Shown piece after piece: positions 1-9,877 of a stretch of 39,443 bases of DNA. The first letter of the stretch is position 1; each line of letters opens with the position of its first letter. Position numbers and translations under genes: made by a program. A model generated the notes under the pieces. That model saw only the letters and a list, made by a program, of their open reading frames with translations, was not told the DNA's origin and did not search any database. Source of the stretch: Annulohypoxylon bovei var. microspora (Eukaryota > Ascomycota > Sordariomycetes > Xylariales > Hypoxylaceae); NCBI GenBank assembly GCA_022836615.1, contig MU405423.1, positions 1-39,443 of the forward strand. Direction: 5' to 3'.

Positions 1-462
1 TATACAGTCAGAACCTTGGGGGGTGTGTCAGATATAAGATAAGATTATGATTTCATAATTAATACCTTCCTTTTGGTCTAGTGGTTTATCCGACACTATC
101 TAATATGTGATTTTCGCCCAGGGGGTTCCAATAGGTACTTTAATTACCCAGCCACAGGCTACAGTGGGGGGCTTGTGGCGCTAGTATGAATTCGGATATT
201 TGCATAGATATGCGTAGATTAAACGTCATCGATAGTCTTCGTCTTAAGAAAAGCAGAATCCCTTCGAATCATCTACATGTTGTACGAGTAACAAACCGGC
301 AAACACTTCAAGTTCTGCGTTTCTTTGTGTCTTTTCTCGTACTTAATTTTAGAAGCCCTCATCTCAATCCCGATACTTCCTTACGAGATCCATCCGTGGA
401 CCGCGGTAGAAGCCAACCTGTACAGAGTCCACAAAGCCCTTAATGCCACCTCTACATCTACC
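1..462. other. 5' flank of the FIT gene, no gene seen
   Basis: AT-rich intergenic sequence leading into the FIT-family gene. Short open frames here have no recognisable similarity. The open frame that contains the downstream gene extends upstream to 325, but the ATG at 463 sits in a better context (CTACC-ATG) and begins a typical polar N-terminus, so I treat 325-462 as leader. A tRNA-like relic is listed separately. Confidence 0.6.
66..141 (+). other. Decayed tRNA-like sequence (A-box and B-box-like)
   Basis: Positions 74-84 read TGGTCTAGTGG, a perfect match to the pol III A-box/D-arm consensus. About 50 nt downstream, at 124-132, lies GGTTCCAAT, an imperfect B-box (consensus GGTTCGAAT). The acceptor and T-arm sequences do not pair convincingly, so this is not a functional tRNA. 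It could be a degenerate tRNA gene, a SINE head, or chance. Confidence 0.25.
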
Positions 463-1676
463 ATGACCGACGACAACAGTGCCACCAACTCCTCGCTAAG
501 ACCACGACAACCAACCAAAATGGGCGCGACGAACGGCGAGGGGTCGTCTTCCTACTCCCCATCTACTTCTCCCCCATACTCGTCCTCGTCCTCATCTACC
601 TCGAACGCGAACGCGAACGCGAGACGCAACTCCCCGTACCTCCCCACGCCCCTCGAGACCCTGGTCCTGCTCGCGTACCCGACGGTGCTCGTGTTCGGCG
701 CGCTGTTCTCGGTGCTCAGCCCGCAGACGCGCGCCGCGGCCTACGACCCCGTGCGCCAGTCCCACGTCGCCGGCGAGGCGCCCAGCTACTTCGCGCGCAA
801 GGACAACGTGTTCAACGTCCTGTTCGTCAAGCAGGGCTGGGCGTGGATCACGGCCGCCTTCGTCGCGTGGGTCGCTACGCACCCGGTCTTCTCCGATAAT
901 AGCAGCAGCAGCAGTAGTAGTAGTAGTGGGAACGGTAGCGAGGCAGGAGCTATGAGAAGAGTCAAGGCGGTCCTCAGGTGGGCGCTGGTCACGGCCTGGT
1001 GGGTGCTCGTGACGCAGTGGTGCTTCGGGGCGCCGATCATCGACCGCGGGTTCCGGTTCACGGGCGGCAGGTGCGCCGGCGCGCGCGAGGCGGTGAGCGA
1101 GGGCGCGGCGGACGCGGCGGAGCTGCTCACGGCCGCCGCGTGCAGGGCCGCGGGCGGCAGGTGGAGCGGCGGCCACGACATCAGCGGACACGTGTTCCTG
1201 CTCGTGCTCGGCAGCTGCTTCCTCGCGCAGGAGGTCGGCTGGGTCGTGTGCCGCGCCGGCGGCTGGGGCTGGGCCGGAGACGAGAGGTGCGTCGTTATGT
1301 CCGACGGCGCGGTTAAGGGGGCTGGCGTCGAGGCCGAGAGGGTAGCCGCGCCCGAGGAGCGCGCGCTGGGGTTCGGGGGTAGGTTTGCGGCCGCGGTTGT
1401 CGCGCTGTGCTTGTGGATGCTGCTTATGACTGCTATCTACTTTCATACGTGGTTCGAGAAGGTTGGTTTGGCCCTATTCCTTTCCTGTTTGTCCTTTTTT
1501 CCCTCCTTGAATTTCTACTTTACGTGATCATTAGATATCTAAGTATCGATCATACGTGCTGACCCTCTCAACAGTTCACCGGCCTGTTAGTAGCTGCCAT
1601 AGGCATCTACCCCATCTATATCCTCCCGCGATGGATACCGGCTTTAAGGGCGTTCGTCGGATTGCCCGGGATATAA
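463..1676 (+). CDS. SCS3: FIT-family ER protein (fat storage-inducing transmembrane / Scs3-like)
   Basis: Spliced model 463-1461 plus 1575-1676, 366 aa. The intron 1462-1574 (113 nt) starts GTTGGT, has a CTGAC branch point at about 1558 and ends CAACAG. FIT proteins are multi-pass ER membrane enzymes of the lipid phosphatase superfamily, reported to act on acyl-CoA, that support lipid-droplet budding and phospholipid homeostasis. The two histidines expected of the FIT active site are visible: His243 in DISGHVFLL and His328 in AIYFHTW. The hydrophobic segments fit a polytopic protein: about 65-85, 125-140, 165-185, 245-265, 310-330 and the C-terminal exon. The first 60 residues are Ser/Thr-rich and disordered. 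A serine homopolymer encoded by AGC/AGT repeats (900-928) lies in a loop. The gene is very GC-rich, which leaves long antisense open frames that I regard as artefacts. The family call is firm; the start is fairly sure. Confidence 0.9.
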
Positions 1677-2253
1677 ACGGCGAAGAGTAGCCAGGAGTGT
1701 AGCGTTTGTAAGAATGCGTCAACAGTACATAGCAGCAGCATCACGAGTCATGAGTTGAAAGATAGACATCGATTATTATTAATATTATTATCCTCGCTAA
1801 ACGTATGGTATATTATGTGTAATGTTCTACGAGCTCCTTTTGGTTGTAGGGATTGGCGTTACGTAGGAGTCGTTTGCAGGTATTAATTCTAATACGAAGC
1901 ACTTTTTCGGGTATCCCATTAAGGGAAGGGGCTAAACCAAGCTACGAGCTGAAGAGACTTGTGAGGTTGAGGAGGGCCTTTGAGATGTGTATATATACTA
2001 TATATGTATAATTAATTGTACTGTAGTTGGTACCTAGTTGGATTCCGTTACCATATCGAGATAGTGATTGCAACTAAGCCATCCACAGTAAACCAAATAT
2101 CGTAGCACAATTATAATACCCCCTCCTGATATATCTACATCAAATTTGATTTTATACTAGTGCAATATAATGTACCCTGTCCATCTAAGTAATCAATCTT
2201 CCACTGTGTATTATAGGCGGTTTAGAGTCTAGAGAGACATAACACGCAGTATG
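1677..2253. other. Intergenic region between convergent genes, nothing recognised
   Basis: AT-rich spacer between the 3' ends of the FIT gene and the kinase-ankyrin gene, so it must hold both terminators. It contains TATATA-rich tracts near 1988-2010 that would suit 3'-end formation. No coding or RNA gene was recognised. Confidence 0.6.
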
Positions 2254-5200
2254 TCAATACCTCGAAGGGTAATCTATAAACAAGTCAGTCTCCGTTTCTC
2301 GGCTTCCTGGAGAAATATGACGAGATGAGGCCGGCCCACCCTCCTCATCATCTCCCAATGTGCTATATAATCTACGCTCCTCAGACTCGTCTCGTTTCCG
2401 AAAAACGTGTACTCGTCCTAGAATACCATCATTTTCGTCATCCACAGCAGCGATGGCCCGTAATATATCTTCGTACCCGTCTCGGCTTGAGAGCCTCCAT
2501 CTTCGGTCGCCTGTCACTTCTGTGCTCAAAGATATTTCCGAGTCGCCGTCGCCCTTGAAAGGGATGCCGAATTGCGCAGCTGCTTTGGGTGAGATTTCTG
2601 CAATAATATCGATCCTCCTGCCCATAGCTACCAGTAAGCCCGCCTTCTTATCGTCCAACTCGAATACGTCCCATACGGGCCTTCCAAGTTCCAAGATAAT
2701 CGCTAAGGCCTTCCCTACGCTATGCCAGGGTGTCTGACTGATCATGCGATGTTTTTCGTCGACAATATCACAGATTCCCGCTACCTTCTCAGGGGTCATT
2801 TCTGATTCAGCGCATAGGTAGGTCACTAGAAGATTGGCCTTGCTTATCGACTGTCCTACCTCCCCAAATAACATATTCTCGACTTGTATGGATGAACCCA
2901 ACCCATCAAGATTCATCTTCTTAGTAGTTTCGAGGATATGTATAAGATTGCGTACGATAAATCGTGCCTCGCGAAGGGATATGCCGTATTTTGAACTCAG
3001 GTGGTAAACGAACTCTGCAAATTTCCTTCTCGGTTCTTGAGAGTCGGATTCGTTGTCGGCTTCTGCATTGAAGTCATCCTGCTCGGCGTCCGCCTGAGAA
3101 CCTCCCGCGTAATCAATCAGCTCGACTGAGCCAATTGCCACGTCTGACTCGCGAGACATGGTTTTAGATGACAGAGACCCTGCTTTTGATTGGTGTATGA
3201 GAAGCGCGTCGTGATTGAACCCGTCCGTTACATGTGTGTAGAGGGCTTCGGTGGGTTCAGTATCTTGTGTTGAAATTTCTCCGTCTAGGATTCTCAGCGT
3301 AACAGTACCCGCCAATACCCCTAACTTCTTAGCTACTGTAGCTGCCGTGTGGCCATTTGCATCCTTTTGGTAGATATCTGCTTCATGCCGTACAAGAAGT
3401 CGAATAATGCTGTGACGGGAAAGTGACGAAGCTACGTGCAGTGGCGCATTACCTACCATATCTACTTCATTGACAGGTGCACCAGCTTCGAGCAATGCGA
3501 CTGTCATATCCAACGAGCCTCGAATTATGGCGCAATGTAAGGGGGTACCGCAGGAATTGTTCTTGAGATTAAGTAACGGATTCTTTTCGAGCAGACATCG
3601 AACAATATCGAGTTCACCATGAAGGCAAGCTAAGTGTAATGTTGTGAGTCCGAACGCATCGGTGTAGTCGACGTCTATACCACGAGAAAGGAGCAGGTTG
3701 GCGTTAGTAGCTGAGTGGCAGTAATGGAGAGCAGTTCTGCCATATCGATCTTCAATGTTCAGTAGATCGGGTTTCTTTTCAAGGATCCAGGTAGCTGCTC
3801 GGTTCGAGGGCCCAGTCACAGCAAAATGAAGAGGTGTGCGCCCGCCGCCATCAAGGGGGGGTTTTGAAGATGCTAAATCCTTACTGGAGTTATCAATAAT
3901 TTCGATAATCTCCACTGCCTTTGGAACATCCCGTCGAGCTCCAAGCTGGGCCGCAAAGTGAATTGGCAAATTAAAAATATGTTTGTTTTGGGGAGCTAGA
4001 AAAGGAAGTCGAGCTACTTCCTGCTCGGCGGTAACGAGGGTAGAAACAACTTCTGTGTCTTGGAAGTCTATTGCTTGCATCAGAGCCGTCATTCCACTTG
4101 GTGCTGCGGATGAAAGATTTTGTATCTCTTTTAAGATATAAACCGTCTTTTCTAATGAGCTGTGGTGATTATTGCCATGCATCGCGATGCGTTCTAGAGG
4201 AGACGAATAGCTAAGTGCGCAGGCATATGGCACTTCACCCTCATACCCTGCGCTTGATGCAAATTTGAGGAGGTCCGGCAGTATTTCGTAGCAGTGATAT
4301 TGAACCGCTATATGTATTGGCGTCCACATCGAACGTTGGTCTGATTCGGGGAACTGATCCGGGGCAAATGCTCTCAGGCAAGGGTTTGCACCTAGAGATA
4401 TCAACTCGTGCACTGTTTGTATGCTACCAACAGATATTGCAAATGCTAGAGGGCTTCCGATTAGTCGTAGCGGCCATTGGGTATGTGCCATATGTATCAT
4501 CTTGGTCGGCTGATCCAGTGATAGAAGTTGCTTGCTTGAGTGTAAATATCTCAGAATGTCCGCTTGCTGGGGGTTACCTTCAAGCATGAACAAGAGATGC
4601 AAAATATTACATTCATCTTCAGCGTTATCAAACGCCTTTCTATTCTTCAACCCCCTGAGAATGGCTTCTGTGTCTCCCGTACAGCATGCCTCCACAACGT
4701 GTAACTTCTCAGTAATATTCTTGTTTTGCTGAAGCAATTCGGCTATCCTTTTGGCATACGATTTAGCAGTAAAATAAGACTCAGAGGGCCCATTCGGCGC
4801 TAGAAGAGGTGCGAATATTTTTGCAACTGGGTGATTAAGCCTTTCAGCTGCTAATGCTAACTGGTAGGCCGAGTCAGGATTAGGAGAATCTCCGAAACCA
4901 ACGTGGTAGCATAGTGCGAGTTGCCACGCGGCATCACTATTGCGATTATGAGAGCCATTATAGGTCTGACATAGGCCATGGTATATCTGTTCTTCATGTT
5001 CCCATGGGATCTCTCTGCCATTTTCAGGACGGAACATCTATTAAAAAGTTAACTAATTTCTATTAAGTCGCTTTAATCAACAACGTTGGCGCAATACCTC
5101 GTAGGACCATTCTGAATTACCGAAATGAAGTGCCAATTCGGCTTTCAGCCCTTGGACTCCGGTGGAACTAACTGGTTGTCAGATGCGCTAAGCAGATATT

Positions 5201-6457
5201 TTCAGGGATTACCTACTGCCATTTTGACATGAATGGGAGTTTCGTGAGGTCAGAGATACGTTCCGTTGGATCTACTTGGATCGTCATGCTGAGAACTCCA
5301 CGAATGAGAGCGACACGTAGGTTGGATTTATATGAGGGGAGCGATTTCTTTGCCAAATCAAGGAATTTGTGCGGCATTGTTAGAATTGGCTCTTCTCCGT
5401 CCTCGATAGCACATGATTCGACGTTAGTGATATACTTAACATATTCGTCTCCATCAAGAAAGGTCTCCCATACTAATATCCCAAAAGCCCAAATATCACA
5501 CTTGTGAAGCGCGTCCCGTTCAATCGGACAGACACTCTGATTATGAACTTCAGGGGCATTATATCTAAGGAACCCTGGTAAGAGAGGAAGCTCAAGAACG
5601 AGGTAAGAGTGTACTAACATGAAAGTGCCTCCATATCTCATGCATTGCTGTTCGGAATCTTCATTCTCAGTGATGACCAAGGAATGGCCAAAGTCAGCAA
5701 TCTTGGCGATGGATTTAACTGGGCGATCCCAAGAGTGAAATACGAGTACGTTATCGAGCTTTATGTCTCCATGGATGATTCCGCAGAGGTGAAGAGCACT
5801 TATTGCCGCAACTACATCGCCTAGTAGTATCTCCTTGTGCATTATTGGTATTTTGTATTTAGAGTGTTGTAAGTATTGGCGAAGTGTACCGTACGGGGCG
5901 TACTGAACTAGAAGATATGGTGCAATCTGAGTTGCTCTCATATTCCAACCGTAGCCGAAAACGGGGACAATGTTAGGATGGCTGCGAAGAGGCGCATGTC
6001 GCATAATACGAATCTCAAGAATGACTGACTGGAGGCAGCGTCTAAATGTGCGATCATCTTGGGATAGCTTATTCTTTAGATGTTTTATCGCGAGTACTTG
6101 ACCTCGTACGACGCAGCGCTCAACGACGAACGTCACTCCTTCACCAACTACATCTTGGCGCTCGATTTCCTCGTACTGGAAGTGACGAAGAGAAAGTGCT
6201 TTAACTGTATTGAGGACATCATCAAGGCCATGTACCTGACTAGAAGCACTAGGATCCGAGAATGCTGCAGCACTAAGGCTCGACACCGAAGTCCTCGACA
6301 GGAACGTATTCCAACTCAGGGTTGCGGCTATAGACGCAGCCTTGTCCTTATCATACAATGGTTAGCATGTGAACTATACTATATGAAGGAAATAGTATTA
6401 TATGCGTCGGAAGGGGTTATCTAGTAATACATTTACCTGCCCATTTCTCAATTCCAT
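2254..6457 (-). CDS. Ser/Thr protein kinase with Sel1-like and ankyrin repeats
   Basis: Model: complement of 6457-6437, 6346-5619, 5564-5217 and 5014-2254, 1285 aa. Introns are 6436-6347 (GTAAAT, branch CTAAC, AAG), 5618-5565 (GTTAGT..TTAG, 54 nt, stop-free) and 5216-5015 (GTAGGT..GGCAG). A kinase domain covers about residues 65-350: glycine loop GEGVTFVV, ATP-binding Lys95 in LAIK, catalytic HGDIKLDN with Asp201, DFG at about 225 and an APE motif, so it should be active. Excising the 54-nt intron turns the activation segment into GGTFIYNAPEV, the expected form. After the junction come EIPWEHEEQIYHGL and a Sel1-like stretch (AAWQLALCYHVGFG). Ankyrin repeats follow over about 550-935 (TPLHFA, TALHYC, TTLHLA, TPLHCA, APLHVA). 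A C-terminal region of about 300 aa is unrecognised. The alternative is two adjacent genes, because an in-frame TAG ends the kinase frame at 5213; domain order and exact frame restoration favour one gene. The substrate is unknown. Confidence 0.78.
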
Positions 6458-6746
6458 TATTCATCGACATCATAAAAGCTGATGAAGCATTATTTGGAGC
6501 TGAAGCCGGGCCCTCAATGGTTCAGTCAGCTGAAGAGGTCGTAATATGCGTGTGGCGTAGTCCAAGCCAATGATGTTCGCAGCTCGCCATAGCCCTGTTA
6601 TGCAGCTTTATTGCAACGCTAGGTACCTAAATAAATGAGGTGGCGGTTTTTAAGCCTATGTACAGCGAGGCTATGCGCTGTGATACACATCTTTCTGTCG
6701 AATTTGGCCGTTATTTTATTGAATCGTTTTCATCTTTAGATGTGCG
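6458..6746. promoter_or_regulatory. Shared divergent promoter, kinase-ankyrin / HeLo-pseudokinase
   Basis: The 289 bp between the two start codons must carry both promoters. It contains a CCAAT pentamer (within AAGCCAATGATG near 6570) and a perfect palindrome TAGGTACCTA at 6620-6629. No clear TATA box was seen. The short shared spacer makes co-regulation possible, but the sequence alone does not show it. Confidence 0.5.
6620..6629. repeat. TAGGTACCTA palindrome
   Basis: Perfect 10-bp palindrome, one of five such decamers (TAGGTACCTA or TACCTAGGTA) in the window, all intergenic. This copy lies in the divergent promoter region. Confidence 0.8.
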
Positions 6747-8649
6747 ATGGACCCCCTCAGTGTTGCGGGTTTAGCTTTGACAGCCCTCGATCAGCTTTGG
6801 AAAATTAGTGAGAGGACAGCAGAGCTCGTCTCTAACTTTCGTGATTTTGACCATGTCAGTAAGAATACTTCTTATCCTCGTTAATTCGGACCGCGATAGT
6901 CTTGAACACGATCCTATCAATTTCACTCATGAATACTTAGTTAGTTCTACCATCGTTTCTAATAATGAGCCCTATCGCAGGACACGAAAATCTTAGAGGC
7001 CAAGATCAAGGATGACAATACCCGAACAAAAGCTCTTCGACAGCTCTTATTCGACCCATCTACTGTGAGTGCTTCGCATGTAGTCCCGCTTATGCGAATC
7101 CCTAACAAGTGTAGATTTATCAAGGACAATCTCTTTTCGAGCAATTTGATTCTGAAGTACAGAATCACGTTCAGATATTCTTTGAGCAAGCTATTGGCAT
7201 TATTGAGCAGGCTCACCAGCTTCTTAGTCGACGGCAGGCGTCATCTTCGCCGGAAGAGACAGGCTTGGTAGATAATTTGTCTAGATCATCCACGCCGTCG
7301 ATCAGTATTCTCATTGCGACACCGAATGGTTCTAACACGAACTTATCTCAATCGCATGAGGTGTCTAAGAAGCCCTCACGGACCTTTCAACGCCTGCGGT
7401 GGTCTCTGCTAGACAAGAAACGTGTCGAGGCAATCGTGCGCGAGTTTAGCGAAGTCAACAAGCGTATCTATGACAACATTAAACTATGGTGCTTAGGAAC
7501 TTCTATTGGCGTGGACCTCCAGCACCTGCGACATTTAGAACAGGACACAAATTCGCGGACGTTAGGTTTCGATGTCGATGCTAGGCTACAACTGGCTGCG
7601 AGTACAGAACAGATATTGCCGGGCACACTCGAGGTCCAGCATAGTGAAGATGCGCGTCGCGCACTATACTCTGTCGTCCCAGTTGAGGAAAAATTTGGAG
7701 TCTTGCAATGGGATTCCAAGCCCATGTTAGTAGAGTACCGCTCCTATGCGCCCGAATCCCCCGTGCCGGTGGAGATGGATTCACGAACGCACGACCTCGT
7801 TGACAAGTTAGCCAAGCTCCTGTGCCAGCCAAAAGAGGTCGTATTTCGGACTCCGTCATGTTGGGGCTGGGCACGGCAAATGCAGTTTAACCGAGTGGCG
7901 TTCATGTTCTCAGTACCGGAAGGCTCCGAAGCTCAGCCCAAAAGCCTCTATCACATTCTCGGATCAAGTTCCCAGCCCCCGTCTTTAGGCCAGAGGTTTG
8001 CCCTCGCGCTGCAATTAGCACGGTGTATATCACATCTGCAGCTCGTGAAATGGGTGCATAAGAGCTTTCGTAGCGAGAATGTGCTCTTTTTCCCTCCGAA
8101 GATAGATAAGAATGCAGACCCTGCACCTACGCCAGAGGAAAGTCTTGATTTTTCAGAGCCATGGGTCTTGGGCTATGAGTTTAGTCGACCAGAGGCCTAT
8201 TTCTCACAGGGGCAGTCAGATAGATGCCCTACGCGTGACGTCTACCGTCATCCAGACCGACAGGGGAGGCCGACGCAATTGTTTAATAAAGTACACGATA
8301 TCTACTCGTTAGGTGTAGTCTTGCTCGAAATTGGTACGTTATCACTCCTAGTTTTCTTTTTTCGCGTAGCTCATATAACTTCCAACAAGGTCTTTGGCAA
8401 CAAGCGACTAGTCTCGAGAAGTCCGGATTCGCAAACGTTCGCGATCCCCAAGCGATCAAGAAACATCTTGTGCGACACGCCGAAAAGCGACTGGCTTCAA
8501 AGATGGGAGAGAAGTACCGGCAGGTGGTGCTCACATGTTTGGAGAATAGGTTTGACGTGAAGGACGACTCGAAAGGAGACCTTAAACTACAACAGGCGTT
8601 TCGAATACTGGTGATAAACGTCTTAGAGAATGCTACGAAGTATATCTAA
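6747..8649 (+). CDS. HeLo-like domain protein with degenerate kinase domain (pseudokinase)
   Basis: Model 6747-6854, 6981-7064, 7115-8333 and 8390-8649, 556 aa. Intron 2 (GTGAGT..CTAACAAGTGTAG) and intron 3 (GTACGT..CAACAAG) are clear. Intron 1 could start at 6855 (GTCAGT) and end at 6980. It could instead start at 6859 (GTAAGA) and end at the AG at 6968-6969, which would add four residues. Residues 1-105, beginning MDPLSVAGLALTAL, are predicted helical and resemble the HeLo/prion-inhibition N-terminal domain of fungal death effectors. A linker follows with a conserved-looking LWCLGTSIGVDLQHL segment (about 188-202). Residues about 330-520 are kinase-like, but the HRD motif is VHKSFRSEN (Asp lost, Asn386 kept) and the DFG position reads LGYEF, so it is very probably catalytically dead. 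It is divergent from the active kinase gene on its left. HeLo domains can permeabilise membranes in family members; that activity is not shown here. Confidence 0.75.
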
Positions 8650-8813
8650 GAGTTGAAAAGTTGAGAAGTTGAAATAGAGGTTGAAGTCTAAATAAAACCT
8701 TGGATTTGAGTTCAAGTATTACACCATCTGGCACCTGCACCACATAAAGCTCAGGCCACTGTCTATCAGGGCTATTTCCGTCTAGTTGAAATGTCGACAT
8801 CGCACTTACCTAA

Positions 8814-8840
8814 CCTCCACTGCCTCCACTGCCTCCACTA
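8814..8840 (+). repeat. Tandem 9-mer CCTCCACTG x3
   Basis: Three head-to-tail copies of CCTCCACTG/A, seen directly in the sequence downstream of the HeLo-pseudokinase gene. Confidence 0.85.
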
Positions 8841-9000
8841 ACTCGGTACATCACCAGGTCAGGTACAGCCACACGCTTCGTCCCGCCAGCACTAAGATAG
8901 TTTCACTGAGACTAGTGAAAGTGGCTAAGACATTCAGGGTTTAACTCTCTTCAACAACCGTTGAATGTTACGTTTCCTTAGAGTCTTAACTCAATATCGA

Positions 9001-9030
9001 CGAATATCAACGAATATCAACGAATATCAA
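9001..9030 (+). repeat. Tandem 10-mer CGAATATCAA x3
   Basis: Three perfect adjacent copies, preceded by a partial copy (AATATCGA). Simple intergenic tandem repeat. Confidence 0.9.
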
Positions 9031-9761
9031 AATCTAGACAATATACCGTACCTAATCACTACAATTGGCGCGACCAGAGTGATCTCGATCTCTTACATCC
9101 GTCTGAAGTAATTCGATAGCCTCGATATCCAACTTTGCAGCTTTGTTTAGTTGCCTCGCCACCACATATTATAATTCCATGCATTAGTACCCCTGAATGC
9201 TACCTGAAATACTTAGTCTCCAACAGCACTCTGCAACCCTACCTTGTCGGCCAGGTGCCTGGACTGCTATTTATAGCCTTTTATACCCCATACACGATAT
9301 CCAGTGAAGAAAAGTAATTGCGAAAAGTTCAACTCAGGTACCTAATGGATCCAGCACGATGCTACGTAACTATTTTTTTTCTCAAGGTTTCGATCTTGGA
9401 GTGCATAGGGTCGAAACCCATTCCATCTGGGTTAATTTCCCTTGATACTAAAATTTTACGTGATGTTTCCATACATCCATAATCCATCACTAAGCCTCGT
9501 GATAGGCCAAAGGGGCCTGTTCAACGTCTCAGCCCTAATGAGGCATGTAAGCACTAGGCACTAATTACATCACAGAGCACATCGAGCGGCTTTTTGATAG
9601 AGGAACATGGGAAGGAAACGTAGGAAACGCAGGATTCATAAACATCCACTCCGTCCGAGCAGGATCGCAATGAGTCAGCTGGATCCCGATATCCGATACC
9701 TTAGCTGTCTAGAGTTGCCAGTCTATCGGGCGTCAGAACTTTACCCAAAGCTCTTCTAATC

Positions 9762-9787
9762 CATCATCATCATCATCATCATCATCA
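9762..9787 (+). repeat. (CAT)n microsatellite
   Basis: Eight CAT units followed by CA, about 90 bp upstream of the start of the rhodopsin-like gene. A length-variable site in its likely promoter or leader. Confidence 0.9.
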
Positions 9788-9877
9788 ATACCTTCGTTCT
9801 TAATTATACTATCAGTTATCTATGGTGCTGGCGTCATCAGCCGATGGGTAGAGCCGAGACTCGTAAGCCACCTCGAT

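Larger units (their letters stand above)
8650..9877. other. Intergenic region with short tandem repeats
   Basis: No supported gene in this 1.2 kb. It holds three short tandem arrays (listed separately) and a partial AGGTACCT palindrome at 9336-9343. An open frame at 9135-9317 has no similarity that I recognise, and a short frame from the ATG at 9844 is out of frame with the downstream gene. If transcribed, the latter would act as an upstream ORF in the leader of the membrane-protein gene. Confidence 0.55.

Noticed and set aside
592..1446. 284-codon antisense open frame and a 112-codon frame at 978-1316 across the FIT gene
   Set aside because: Arg/Ala/Pro/Gly-rich shadow translations produced by GC-rich codons of the real gene; no domain, and the sense frame has both FIT histidines.
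5041..5216. Possible small coding exon (frame reading GLKAELALHFGNSEWSYE) between kinase and ankyrin parts
   Set aside because: A perfect CTGAC..CCAG acceptor precedes it, but splicing from the kinase donor gives an immediate TAG. The frame cannot be joined without a stop.
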